Part shown: one piece after another, positions 6,782-12,172 of the stretch
How positions within the stretch are numbered: position 1 is the stretch's first letter
Layout: the number at the start of each line of letters is the position of its first letter
Program-made: the position numbers and the translations under genes
NCBI GenBank assembly: GCA_050697155.1
Contig: JBOGZD010000088.1
Coordinates: 1-12,172 of the forward strand
DNA from: JBOGZD01 sp050697155
GTDB taxonomy: Bacteria > Actinomycetota > Thermoleophilia > Solirubrobacterales > 70-9
Direction of reading: 5' to 3'
Length of the DNA stretch: 12,172 nt
The notes under the pieces: model-generated
What the model was told of the DNA's origin: nothing
Databases searched by the model: none
Seen by the model: only the letters and a program-made list of their open reading frames with translations

Positions 6782-8650
6782 CTAAGCCTCCTTCGCTTTC
6801 GCCTCTGGCTCCGCCGCGCCCTTCGGCTCTGCCTCGACGTCCTCGGCGTCGAACTCGCGGCGCACCAGCTCGAGCACCTCCTCCTCGCTGAGCTCGGTCC
6901 TCTCCTCCCCCGCCTCGTCGCCCTCGAGCAGCACGAACACCGGCCGCAGCCGCTCGCCGACGATCGCCCGCACCGCCTCGGCGAACCGATCGCGGGCCTC
7001 CGCCGCCTCGGCCTTGCGCTTGTTGAACTGCGCCGACGCGGGGAACCCGACCTCGAGCACCGCCTCCTCGACGTTCACCGCCACCGGCCGCGCCGCGGCA
7101 AGCACGTGCGAGAGCAGCTCCTCCCCCGACCCCCGCAACTGATCGATCACAGCCGGCCACATCCCACTCAACCTCTCCAAGTCCAACGCGTCGGCAAGGG
7201 CGGCCGGTGGAGCACCCGAGCCTTCGTTCTTGGTCTCTTCGGAATCTCCGGGCGGGCGCGGGACATCCCCCGGAGGATGCTCCGCCGAATCGGTAGGCGG
7301 GCGCGGGACGTCGCCCGCTGGAGGCTCCGCCGAATCGGTAGGCGGGCGCGGGACATCCCCCGGAGGATGCTCCGCCGAATCGGTAGGCGGGTGCGGGACG
7401 TCGCCCGCTGGAGGCTCCGCCGGGCTGGACGCCACGGCATCGCGCTCCCGACCGCGCCTCAGGGTGGCCTCCGGCGGGCGATGTCCCGCGCCCGCCCGCA
7501 CGCCCTCGAGCGCACTCTCCACCCGCTCGAGCCTCTGCGCCAAAGCCTCCCGAGAAGGATCGAGCGACGGCCGAGCCGCCCGCAGCACCGCCAGCTCGAC
7601 CGTCATCCGCGGCTCATCCCCCTCGCGGATCGCCGCAAGCGCGGCCGAGAGCGCGTCGATCGCGCGCGCGAGAGCCAGGTCCGAGATCGCCCCCGCCTGC
7701 GCCCGCAGCCGCTCAGGCTCGGCCCCGGTCACCGTGACCCGCTCCGGCAGCTCGCCGAGGGTGCGGATCACGACCAGCTCCCGCAGGTGGGCGAGCAGAT
7801 CGCGCCCGAACTGGGACACGTCGTGCCCCGACGAGGCAAGGCGCTCGCTCACCTCGAGCGCGGCGCGGCCGTCACCGGCGGCGATCGCGTCGGCGGCGGC
7901 GAGGATCAGCTCGGCGTCGGCGACCCCGAGCACCGCGAGCACGTCCTCGGTCGAAACCTCCTTGCCGCCGTAGGAGACGAGCTGGTCGAGGGTGCCGAGC
8001 GCGTCGCGGAAGCTGCCGGCGGCGGCGCGGGCGATCGCCGCGATCGCGGCGTCGTCGATCTCGATCCCCTCGGCGTCGGCGGTCCGTCGCAGGACCACGG
8101 CGAGCTGCTCCAGCGAGGGGCGCTGGAAGTCGAAGCGCTGGCAGCGGTCGACGATCGTCGCCATCACCTTGTGCGGCTCGGTGGTGGCGAGGATGAAGGC
8201 GGTGTTGGGCGGCGGCTCCTCGAGTGTCTTCAGGAACGCGTTCCACGCCTCGCGGGTGAGCATGTGGGCCTCGTCGAGGATGTAGACCTTCCACCGGCCG
8301 GCGGCCGGCGCGTAGCCGACCCGCTCGCGAAGCTCGCGGATGTCGTCGACCGAGCGGTTCGAGGCAGCGTCCATCTCGATCACGTCGAGCGAGGTGCCGG
8401 CCGCGATCGTGACGCACGACTCGCACGTGCCGCACGGGGTCACGGTCGGGCCATCGACGCAGTTGAGCGACCGGGCCAGGATCTTCGCCACCGAGGTCTT
8501 GCCCGTCCCGCGCGAGCCGACGAAGAGGTAGGCGTGATGGACCCGGTCGCGCTCCACCGCGTTGCGAAGCGTGCGCACGACGTGCTCCTGTCCCACCACC
8601 TGGTCGAACGTCTGCGGGCGGTGGCGGCGATAGAGGGAGGTCTCGCTCAC
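6782..8650 (-). CDS. dnaX: DNA polymerase III subunit gamma/tau
   Basis: This 622-aa clamp-loader ATPase starts at GTG 8650 (VSETSLYRRHRPQTF). Visible AAA+ elements: Walker A GSRGTGKT (45-52), zinc cysteines C64, C73, C76 and C79, Walker B ILDEAH (124-129), sensor 1 ATTEPH (155-160), and the Arg-containing VDRCQRF near 168-173. Domain III runs to about residue 365. A Pro/Asp-rich linker follows, with a four-unit repeat at ~407-467, then a conserved-looking C-terminal domain (~480-590) and an acidic Ala/Lys tail. It loads the beta clamp and organises the replisome. No A-rich slippery site for a programmed gamma frameshift is evident. It is the first gene of dnaX-ybaB-recR. Confidence 0.97.
   Translation of the reverse strand: MSETSLYRRHRPQTFDQVVGQEHVVRTLRNAVERDRVHHAYLFVGSRGTGKTSVAKILARSLNCVDGPTVTPCGTCESCVTIAAGTSLDVIEMDAASNRSVDDIRELRERVGYAPAAGRWKVYILDEAHMLTREAWNAFLKTLEEPPPNTAFILATTEPHKVMATIVDRCQRFDFQRPSLEQLAVVLRRTADAEGIEIDDAAIAAIARAAAGSFRDALGTLDQLVSYGGKEVSTEDVLAVLGVADAELILAAADAIAAGDGRAALEVSERLASSGHDVSQFGRDLLAHLRELVVIRTLGELPERVTVTGAEPERLRAQAGAISDLALARAIDALSAALAAIREGDEPRMTVELAVLRAARPSLDPSREALAQRLERVESALEGVRAGAGHRPPEATLRRGRERDAVASSPAEPPAGDVPHPPTDSAEHPPGDVPRPPTDSAEPPAGDVPRPPTDSAEHPPGDVPRPPGDSEETKNEGSGAPPAALADALDLERLSGMWPAVIDQLRGSGEELLSHVLAAARPVAVNVEEAVLEVGFPASAQFNKRKAEAAEARDRFAEAVRAIVGERLRPVFVLLEGDEAGEERTELSEEEVLELVRREFDAEDVEAEPKGAAEPEAKAKEA
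7251..7430 (-). repeat. Four 45-bp in-frame tandem repeats (A-B-A-B) within dnaX
   Basis: Units begin at 7251, 7296, 7341 and 7386 on the plus strand. Types A and B alternate, so the larger period is 90 bp. The two A units are identical; the two B units differ at one base until the last few positions. They encode 15-residue units such as PTDSAEHPPGDVPRP, forming a flexible linker. A 19-base stretch at the edge of the first unit (7249-7267) recurs as a perfect reverse complement at 7480-7498. Confidence 0.9.
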
Positions 8651-8659
8651 GAGAGTTCG

Positions 8660-8689
8660 AGTCTACCCGCGGCCCCAGCGCCCGCCCAA
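8660..8689 (-). promoter_or_regulatory. Probable dnaX promoter giving a nearly leaderless mRNA
   Basis: On the minus strand TAGACT (8665-8660) fits the actinobacterial -10 pattern TAnnnT. TTGGGC (8689-8684) stands 18 bp upstream as a weak -35. The -10 ends 9 bases before the dnaX GTG, so the leader would be only two or three nucleotides. This is a motif reading only. Confidence 0.45.
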
Positions 8690-8805
8690 GCCCGGCTTCA
8701 CGCACGATGCGCGCTTCGCTGCCGGCTCACACATCGGCGACCGCCATCTATGCCACACTGCCGCGCTTGCGAAACGCTCATCGAATCGAAACGAGAGGCA
8801 AAACA

Positions 8806-9162
8806 ATGAGAACCCGTCTTCGAATCACGACCGCCGCCGCCGCCGCCCTCGCGATCGCGGCCGTCCCGGCCGAGGCGGGCGGCGGTGCGAAGTCGAAGGT
8901 CACCGTCGCCAAGGCGAGCGCCAGCGGCGCGAGCGGCAAGGTGAAGTCCCGCGACGCGAGCTGCGAGGCCAGGCGCAAGGTGACGCTCTACTTCCTCGGC
9001 GAGTACACGCCGATCAAGGTCGGCAAGGACCGGACCGCCCGCAACGGGAAGTGGAAGGTCAGGCGCTCGCTCGACCCCGGCCGCTACTTCGCCAAGGTCA
9101 AGAAGACGGCCGACTGCAAGGCGGACGAGTCGCCGACCAAGCGGGTCCAGGGCGCGAAATGA
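8806..9162 (+). CDS. Small secreted protein, predicted beta-sandwich
   Basis: This 118-aa protein starts at ATG 8806, with a purine-rich GAGAGG about 8 nt upstream; an earlier in-frame ATG lacks such support and would precede the signal peptide. Residues 1-23 are a classic signal peptide (MRTRLRITTAAAAALAIAAVPAEA). The mature part is Lys-rich with two Cys (SCEARRKVTLYF and ADCKAD) that could form one disulfide. The pattern GKVKS..C..RRKVTLY...G....KTAR NGKWKVRRSLDPGRYFAKV resembles the short carboxypeptidase-regulatory/Ig-like beta domains common in exported actinobacterial proteins. The function is unknown. It lies opposite to ffs and dnaX and separates them. Confidence 0.8.
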   Translation: MRTRLRITTAAAAALAIAAVPAEAGGGAKSKVTVAKASASGASGKVKSRDASCEARRKVTLYFLGEYTPIKVGKDRTARNGKWKVRRSLDPGRYFAKVKKTADCKADESPTKRVQGAK

Positions 9163-9194
9163 CCGTGCGTGCCCGTCCTCGAGAGTAGTCTCCG

Positions 9195-9433
9195 GGCGTG
9201 CCCGCCGTGGCTGGCTCGGGCCAGGCTGCTCCGCGGCACATGCCCGCTACCGCTTAAGGCTGCTTCCTTCCGGACCTGACCTGGTTCGCGGACGCGCATT
9301 GCGCGGGACCTGGCCGTCAACGCCGCCCGCGGCGTACTGGCCCCGAAAGGCCACGACCCTCAGACGGGCTTTCGGCCCCGCTAGAGCGGATTGCGGGTAC
9401 AGGGCACCGCTAATTCCCCGCCTAGCACGGTCG
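9195..9433 (-). ncRNA. ffs: Signal recognition particle RNA, large bacterial (Alu-containing) type
   Basis: The S-domain core CAGGTCCGGAAGGAAGCAG (9278-9260) is diagnostic. It is enclosed by the helix GGCCAGG (9315-9309) / CCTGGCC (9225-9219), which alone would give a 97-nt 4.5S-like RNA. Conserved-looking RNA continues 5': GCGGTGCCCTGTACCCGCAA (9410-9391) and CCGC-TCTA-GCGG (9389-9378) match my memory of the Alu domain of Bacillus-type SRP RNA. CCGTG (9430-9426) can pair with CACGG (9209-9205), and CCC (9435-9433) with GGG (9203-9201), closing 5' and 3' ends. SRP RNA binds Ffh and targets membrane proteins. Ends are approximate, about 240 nt. A gene upstream of dnaX is the usual actinobacterial location. 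Confidence 0.88.
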
Positions 9434-9438
9434 GGTCA

Positions 9439-9444
9439 ATCCTA
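9439..9444 (-). promoter_or_regulatory. Candidate -10 element for the SRP RNA
   Basis: TAGGAT on the minus strand fits TAnnnT and would start transcription near 9432, where the proposed end-closing helix of the RNA begins. No convincing -35 is seen at the usual distance. Confidence 0.4.
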
Positions 9445-9560
9445 CCGCGGCTAACGCGATCCGCCGCAGCGGCCGATCAACCGGACCAATGGCGACGGCA
9501 GGCCCAAGCCCTCGTGCACGCTTCCGCCCGTGCATGCGCTCACCCAAGCGGTGCCCGGAG

Positions 9561-9619
9561 GCGACCTATCTTCGGCCCCCCGGCCGCATCACTCGGGCGA
9601 CCGGGGGGTTGTAGGTCGC
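9561..9619 (+). promoter_or_regulatory. Nested inverted repeat ending at the start codon of the M15-like gene
   Basis: The outer arms GCGACCTA (9561-9568) and TAGGTCGC (9612-9619) are perfect. The inner arms CCCCCCGG (9576-9583) and CCGGGGGG (9601-9608) are perfect. CGG/TTG between them adds one pair and two wobbles, with a 4-nt bulge on the left. The 3' arm contains the only G-rich ribosome-binding candidate and stops one base before the ATG at 9621. It may be an RNA switch, or a DNA operator overlapping the -10-like TATCTT (9567-9572). Confidence 0.6.
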
Positions 9620-9620
9620 A

Positions 9621-10277
9621 ATGTCGCGCCGTGTGATCATCACTCTGCTGGCCGCCGCCTGCGCCGCGGTCGGCGTGAGCACGCTCGCCTCCGGCGCGAT
9701 GCAGAGCGTCAAGCTCGAGCCGCGCGTCTGCGAGACCACCGGCGGCGGCCGCTTCGTCGACATCCCGGGCTTCCCCGGAGAGCGGATCGACCGGCGCCTG
9801 CTCACCGACATCCGCTGGCTGCGCAAGCGCTACTCGATCTACGTCACCGACGGCCACTCGCTCGACGACGTCCACGCGAGCAACGGCGAGCACCCGGTCG
9901 GCCTCGCGCTCGACATCGTCCCCGACAAGGCGGCCGGGGGGCGCTGGTCGGACATCGGCCGCCTCGCCCGCTGGGCGGAGCCGCGCCAGGGCCATCCCCG
10001 GTTCCCCTTCCGCTGGGTCGGCTACAACGGCGACGCCAACCACGGCAAGCGCCACCACCTGCACCTCTCCTGGAGCCACTCCCCCGCCCGCTACAACCGG
10101 CCCGCGCGCACCGTGTACACCGTCCGGTGTCCGAAGCCGGGCGCGGGGGCGACGGCGCCGCCCCCGCAGCCGCTGCCGCCGCCGGAGGCCGAGCCCACCG
10201 CTCCACCTCCCCCGCCGCCGAGCGGCGGCTCGCTCGCGCGCCCGCACCCCGAGAGCGGCGGCGTCTCCTCGCCCTAG
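9621..10277 (+). CDS. Secreted M15-like (D-Ala-D-Ala carboxypeptidase type) zinc peptidase
   Basis: This 218-aa protein starts at ATG 9621. Residues 1-26 are a signal peptide (basic MSRR, hydrophobic core, ASGA). The domain at ~45-170 has the M15/VanY-like arrangement: VTDGHSLDD, then GEHPVGLALDIVP with candidate zinc ligands H91 and D98, and HHLHLSW with H146/H148 as third ligand. Cys37 and Cys170 could form a disulfide closing the domain. A Pro-rich tail of about 45 residues follows and may span or contact the wall. M15 enzymes trim peptidoglycan stem peptides. The H-x6-D pattern and the HxH are convincing, but the overall sequence is divergent, so catalysis on D-Ala-D-Ala is an inference. 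Translation may be limited by the hairpin just upstream. Confidence 0.75.
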   Translation: MSRRVIITLLAAACAAVGVSTLASGAMQSVKLEPRVCETTGGGRFVDIPGFPGERIDRRLLTDIRWLRKRYSIYVTDGHSLDDVHASNGEHPVGLALDIVPDKAAGGRWSDIGRLARWAEPRQGHPRFPFRWVGYNGDANHGKRHHLHLSWSHSPARYNRPARTVYTVRCPKPGAGATAPPPQPLPPPEAEPTAPPPPPPSGGSLARPHPESGGVSSP

Positions 10278-10302
10278 GCCCACGCGGCTTCGCGGGTGCC
10301 GG

Positions 10303-10321
10303 CCGGGGTATGATCCCCCGG
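10303..10321 (+). promoter_or_regulatory. Candidate promoter with the -10 inside a palindrome
   Basis: TATGAT (10309-10314) is a near-consensus -10. It sits in the loop of the perfect inverted repeat CCGGGG (10303-10308) / CCCCGG (10316-10321). It lies between the M15-like gene and the copper protein gene and would start a transcript near 10321. No good -35 is seen. The ATG inside this element is followed in frame by TGA at 10364, so it would give only an 18-residue peptide. Confidence 0.45.
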
Positions 10322-10426
10322 ACCAAGCGGGCGCATCGGCGCACCCGGGGTTGGGGAAAGGGGTGATCGGGCCTCATCGGACGGCGCGCACGGAGCGACG
10401 CGGAGATCGGGGGCGCAAGTCTTCTC

Positions 10427-12133
10427 CTGCGCGGTCGCGCCCTCGCCCTCGCCGCCACCGCCCTGCTGGCGGCTGCCGGGGCGCCGAAGGCGTCCGCGGA
10501 CGACCCCAACGTCAACCCGCTCCAGCCGGTCACCGACCTCGGCACCCAGTGGGTCCCCAAGCCCCCGGGGACGAAGGAGAACCTGAAGTTCTGGTACGGG
10601 CCGTACGTGATCCCGCCCGGCTGGGACGCGAATCGCGTCGACCTCACCCTGCCGCTTCGAAACGGCCTCGTCGTCTCGGTCGAGCCGGGGATGCGGCGCG
10701 TCAACGACGGCTCGGAGCCCAGCCACCAGACGGCCCACATCCACCACGCCCACTGGTTCAGCCTCAACCCCGGCAGCGAGACCGACAACTACACCGGCGG
10801 GCTGACCGACTGGTTCTTCGGCAACGGCGACGAGGAGACGAAGGCGAACTTCGAGGAGCGCAGCGCAGCCGACCCCAACGGCCCGATCTACGGCGGCCAC
10901 ATCGGCCCCCACGAGCCGCAGCCGATGATCTACATGCTCCACAACAAGACCTCGCAGCCGATGGTCGTCTGGATCATGCTCGAGATCACGTTCATCCACG
11001 GCACCATGGCGCAGCTCAACGCGCTCAGCGACCGGCCCTACCACGAGGTGACCGGGGTGCTCTTCGGGCGCACCTTCGACGTCCCGCGCAAGCGCACCAG
11101 CCGCGACGGCACGTTCGAGACCCCCAAGGACGATCCGAGGGGCGTGATCGAGTGGACCTCGCCGATCTCGGGCACCCTGATCGGGACGGGGAGCCACCTG
11201 CACCCGGGCGGGCTGCGGGTGATCACCGAGAACTACGGCTCGGAGGCCGACCCCTGCCCCGCGAGGGGCGGCGGCTACGGGGGCACCGTGTTGCTCAAAT
11301 CGGACGCTCGATGGCGCAAGGGGGTCAAGTTCAGCGAGGACTTCCAGATGGAGGTCACCAACCCCGCGTTCCGGGCCCCGATCCACGAGGGCGACCGGAT
11401 CCGGATCGCCGGCATCTACGAGAACCGCAAGCACGCCTGGTATACGGCGATGACCCACCAGGGGCTGTACATCGACGAGTCGCAGCCGCCGAAGGGTCGC
11501 TGCAAGCCCTACCTGGTCGGCAAGGCGAAGAAGGGCAAGCCGATGACCCCGCGCCAGAAGCAGCGCATGAGGCGGATCTGCGGCGCCAAGCCGACCGAGG
11601 CCAAGCGCGACGCCTGCCGGCGCAGGGTGCGCGCCAAGCGCCGCATCGATCCCACCGCGGGGGTCAAGAACCGCGCCTGGGGCCACCACCCCACCGACAC
11701 CTACTGCGGCAGGCGCTACGACGCCCCGCCGTGTGAGCGACCGCTCGAGGATCGCGGGCCCGGAGTGCGCACCGACCTGGTCACGATCGCCGACTTCAAG
11801 TACATGCCCGGCGACCGGGCGCTAGCCGGCCAACAGGGCGCTCCGGCGCAGGTCCCGCAAGGGTCGCCGCTGACCTTCCTCAACGCCGACCAGGCGCTCA
11901 ACATCCGCCACTCGGTGACCACCTGCCGCTGGCCCTGCAACGGACCCTACGTCGCCAACTACCCGTTGGCGGACGGGACCTGGGACTCGGGCACCCTCGG
12001 CTACGACCTGATCGACGGCGGCAGCCCGAATCCGCTCGCGTCGACTCCGCCCAACCTGGCGGTCGGCAAGTACTCCTACTTCTGCCGCATCCACCCCTGG
12101 ATGCGCGGCGCGTTCGAGGTCGTGCCGGAGTAG
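10427..12133 (+). CDS. Exported copper protein: PHM-like module plus amicyanin-like cupredoxin
   Basis: The protein-like frame begins well before its first conventional start, GTG 10607. Codons from 10427 give a good signal peptide (RGRALALAATALLAAAGAPKASA, then DDPN), but no ATG, GTG or TTG lies between the in-frame TGA at 10364 and 10607. I place the start at CTG 10427 provisionally. Counting from 10607, residues ~1-295 carry copper-type His motifs in the order seen in type II copper monooxygenases (PHM/DBH): HIHHAHW (44-50), LHN (111-113), GSHLHPGG (195-202), and YTAMTHQ (Met282). A Cys/Lys/Arg-rich linker (~297-385) follows. The C-terminal domain (~388-508) has type 1 copper ligands H435, C493, H496 and M499 in CRIHPWMRG, closely like amicyanin CTPHPFMRG. 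A SURNod19-type domain is an alternative for the first module. A redox role outside the membrane is likely; the substrate is unknown. Confidence 0.8.
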   Translation: MRGRALALAATALLAAAGAPKASADDPNVNPLQPVTDLGTQWVPKPPGTKENLKFWYGPYVIPPGWDANRVDLTLPLRNGLVVSVEPGMRRVNDGSEPSHQTAHIHHAHWFSLNPGSETDNYTGGLTDWFFGNGDEETKANFEERSAADPNGPIYGGHIGPHEPQPMIYMLHNKTSQPMVVWIMLEITFIHGTMAQLNALSDRPYHEVTGVLFGRTFDVPRKRTSRDGTFETPKDDPRGVIEWTSPISGTLIGTGSHLHPGGLRVITENYGSEADPCPARGGGYGGTVLLKSDARWRKGVKFSEDFQMEVTNPAFRAPIHEGDRIRIAGIYENRKHAWYTAMTHQGLYIDESQPPKGRCKPYLVGKAKKGKPMTPRQKQRMRRICGAKPTEAKRDACRRRVRAKRRIDPTAGVKNRAWGHHPTDTYCGRRYDAPPCERPLEDRGPGVRTDLVTIADFKYMPGDRALAGQQGAPAQVPQGSPLTFLNADQALNIRHSVTTCRWPCNGPYVANYPLADGTWDSGTLGYDLIDGGSPNPLASTPPNLAVGKYSYFCRIHPWMRGAFEVVPE

Positions 12134-12153
12134 GAGCTCTCACCGCGCCGGCG

Positions 12154-12172
12154 CGCGAACGGTTCGCGAACC
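12154..12172. repeat. Short palindromes at the right edge
   Basis: CGCGAAC-G-GTTCGCG (12154-12168) overlaps the perfect 12-bp palindrome GGTTCGCGAACC (12161-12172). It may be a hairpin or terminator after the copper gene, or an operator of the next gene. The window ends here, so this cannot be decided. Confidence 0.4.

Noticed and set aside
7251..7430. CRISPR array
   Set aside because: The repeats are directly contiguous, with no unique spacers, and stay in frame within dnaX.
6350..8809. 819-residue plus-strand open frame across ybaB and dnaX
   Set aside because: It is antisense to two clear genes; the His/Leu/Arg-rich composition is the usual shadow of GC-rich coding sequence.
9193..9204. 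CGGGC-GT-GCCCG dyad as terminator for the SRP RNA or the secreted gene
   Set aside because: The stem is only 5 bp with a 2-nt loop and no T-rich tail; it may instead be part of the SRP RNA 3' flank.
9084..9320. Open frame on the minus strand over the SRP RNA and the end of the small secreted gene
   Set aside because: It lies over the SRP RNA core and antisense to a better-supported gene; the product has no domain-like pattern.
9378..9450. Possible tRNA because of small stems and a GGGTCAATCC-like stretch
   Set aside because: No acceptor stem, anticodon arm or proper T-loop could be assembled; the stems fit the SRP RNA Alu region better.
9391..9636. Open frame on the plus strand antisense to the 5' part of the SRP RNA
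   Set aside because: It covers the Alu-like RNA and the hairpin region, and the translation is low-complexity Arg/Ala/Pro typical of GC-rich shadow frames.
10351..11736. 461-residue open frame overlapping the copper protein gene
   Set aside because: The product is Arg/Pro/Gln-rich without any motif; the frame that gives the signal peptide and copper ligands is the real one.

Overview
The window is uniformly GC-rich and almost entirely coding. Its ffs-dnaX-ybaB-recR cluster, a fused receiver/thioredoxin-reductase-like flavoprotein, a PadR/MMPL pair and several small secreted beta-rich proteins suggest a high-GC actinobacterium. Solirubrobacterales/Thermoleophilia is my best guess, inferred from protein style and not from a marker gene.

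Left part (1-5545, plus strand): the 3' part of a membrane-anchored or secreted GH3 glycosidase-like gene is followed after 19 nt by a degenerate receiver-flavoprotein fusion. Next comes a regulatory segment with two perfect palindromes one base apart (a CRP-type site and an AT-rich PadR-type operator). They precede a two-gene unit: a PadR repressor and an MMPL/RND exporter, joined by a TGATG overlap with a strong Shine-Dalgarno.

Middle (5542-8650, minus strand): the conserved replication/repair cluster dnaX-ybaB-recR, followed by a 63-aa small gene whose stop overlaps the convergent MMPL stop. dnaX carries an in-frame 45-bp tandem repeat. A long hairpin lies between ybaB and recR.

Right part (8651-12172): upstream of dnaX, and on its strand, is the SRP RNA gene. 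It appears to be the large Alu-containing type rather than the short 4.5S type of model actinobacteria. A small secreted-protein gene sits on the opposite strand between ffs and dnaX. Then two plus-strand genes for exported proteins follow: an M15-like peptidase whose start codon abuts a large nested hairpin, and a copper protein that seems to join a PHM-like (type II copper monooxygenase) module to an amicyanin-like cupredoxin. The copper gene has no conventional start codon upstream of its signal peptide.

The most unusual items are the Alu-type SRP RNA, the tandem palindromes before padR, the hairpin at the M15 start, the two-module copper protein with its start anomaly, and the flavoprotein lacking the redox CxxC. 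I see no mobile element, CRISPR array or tRNA.
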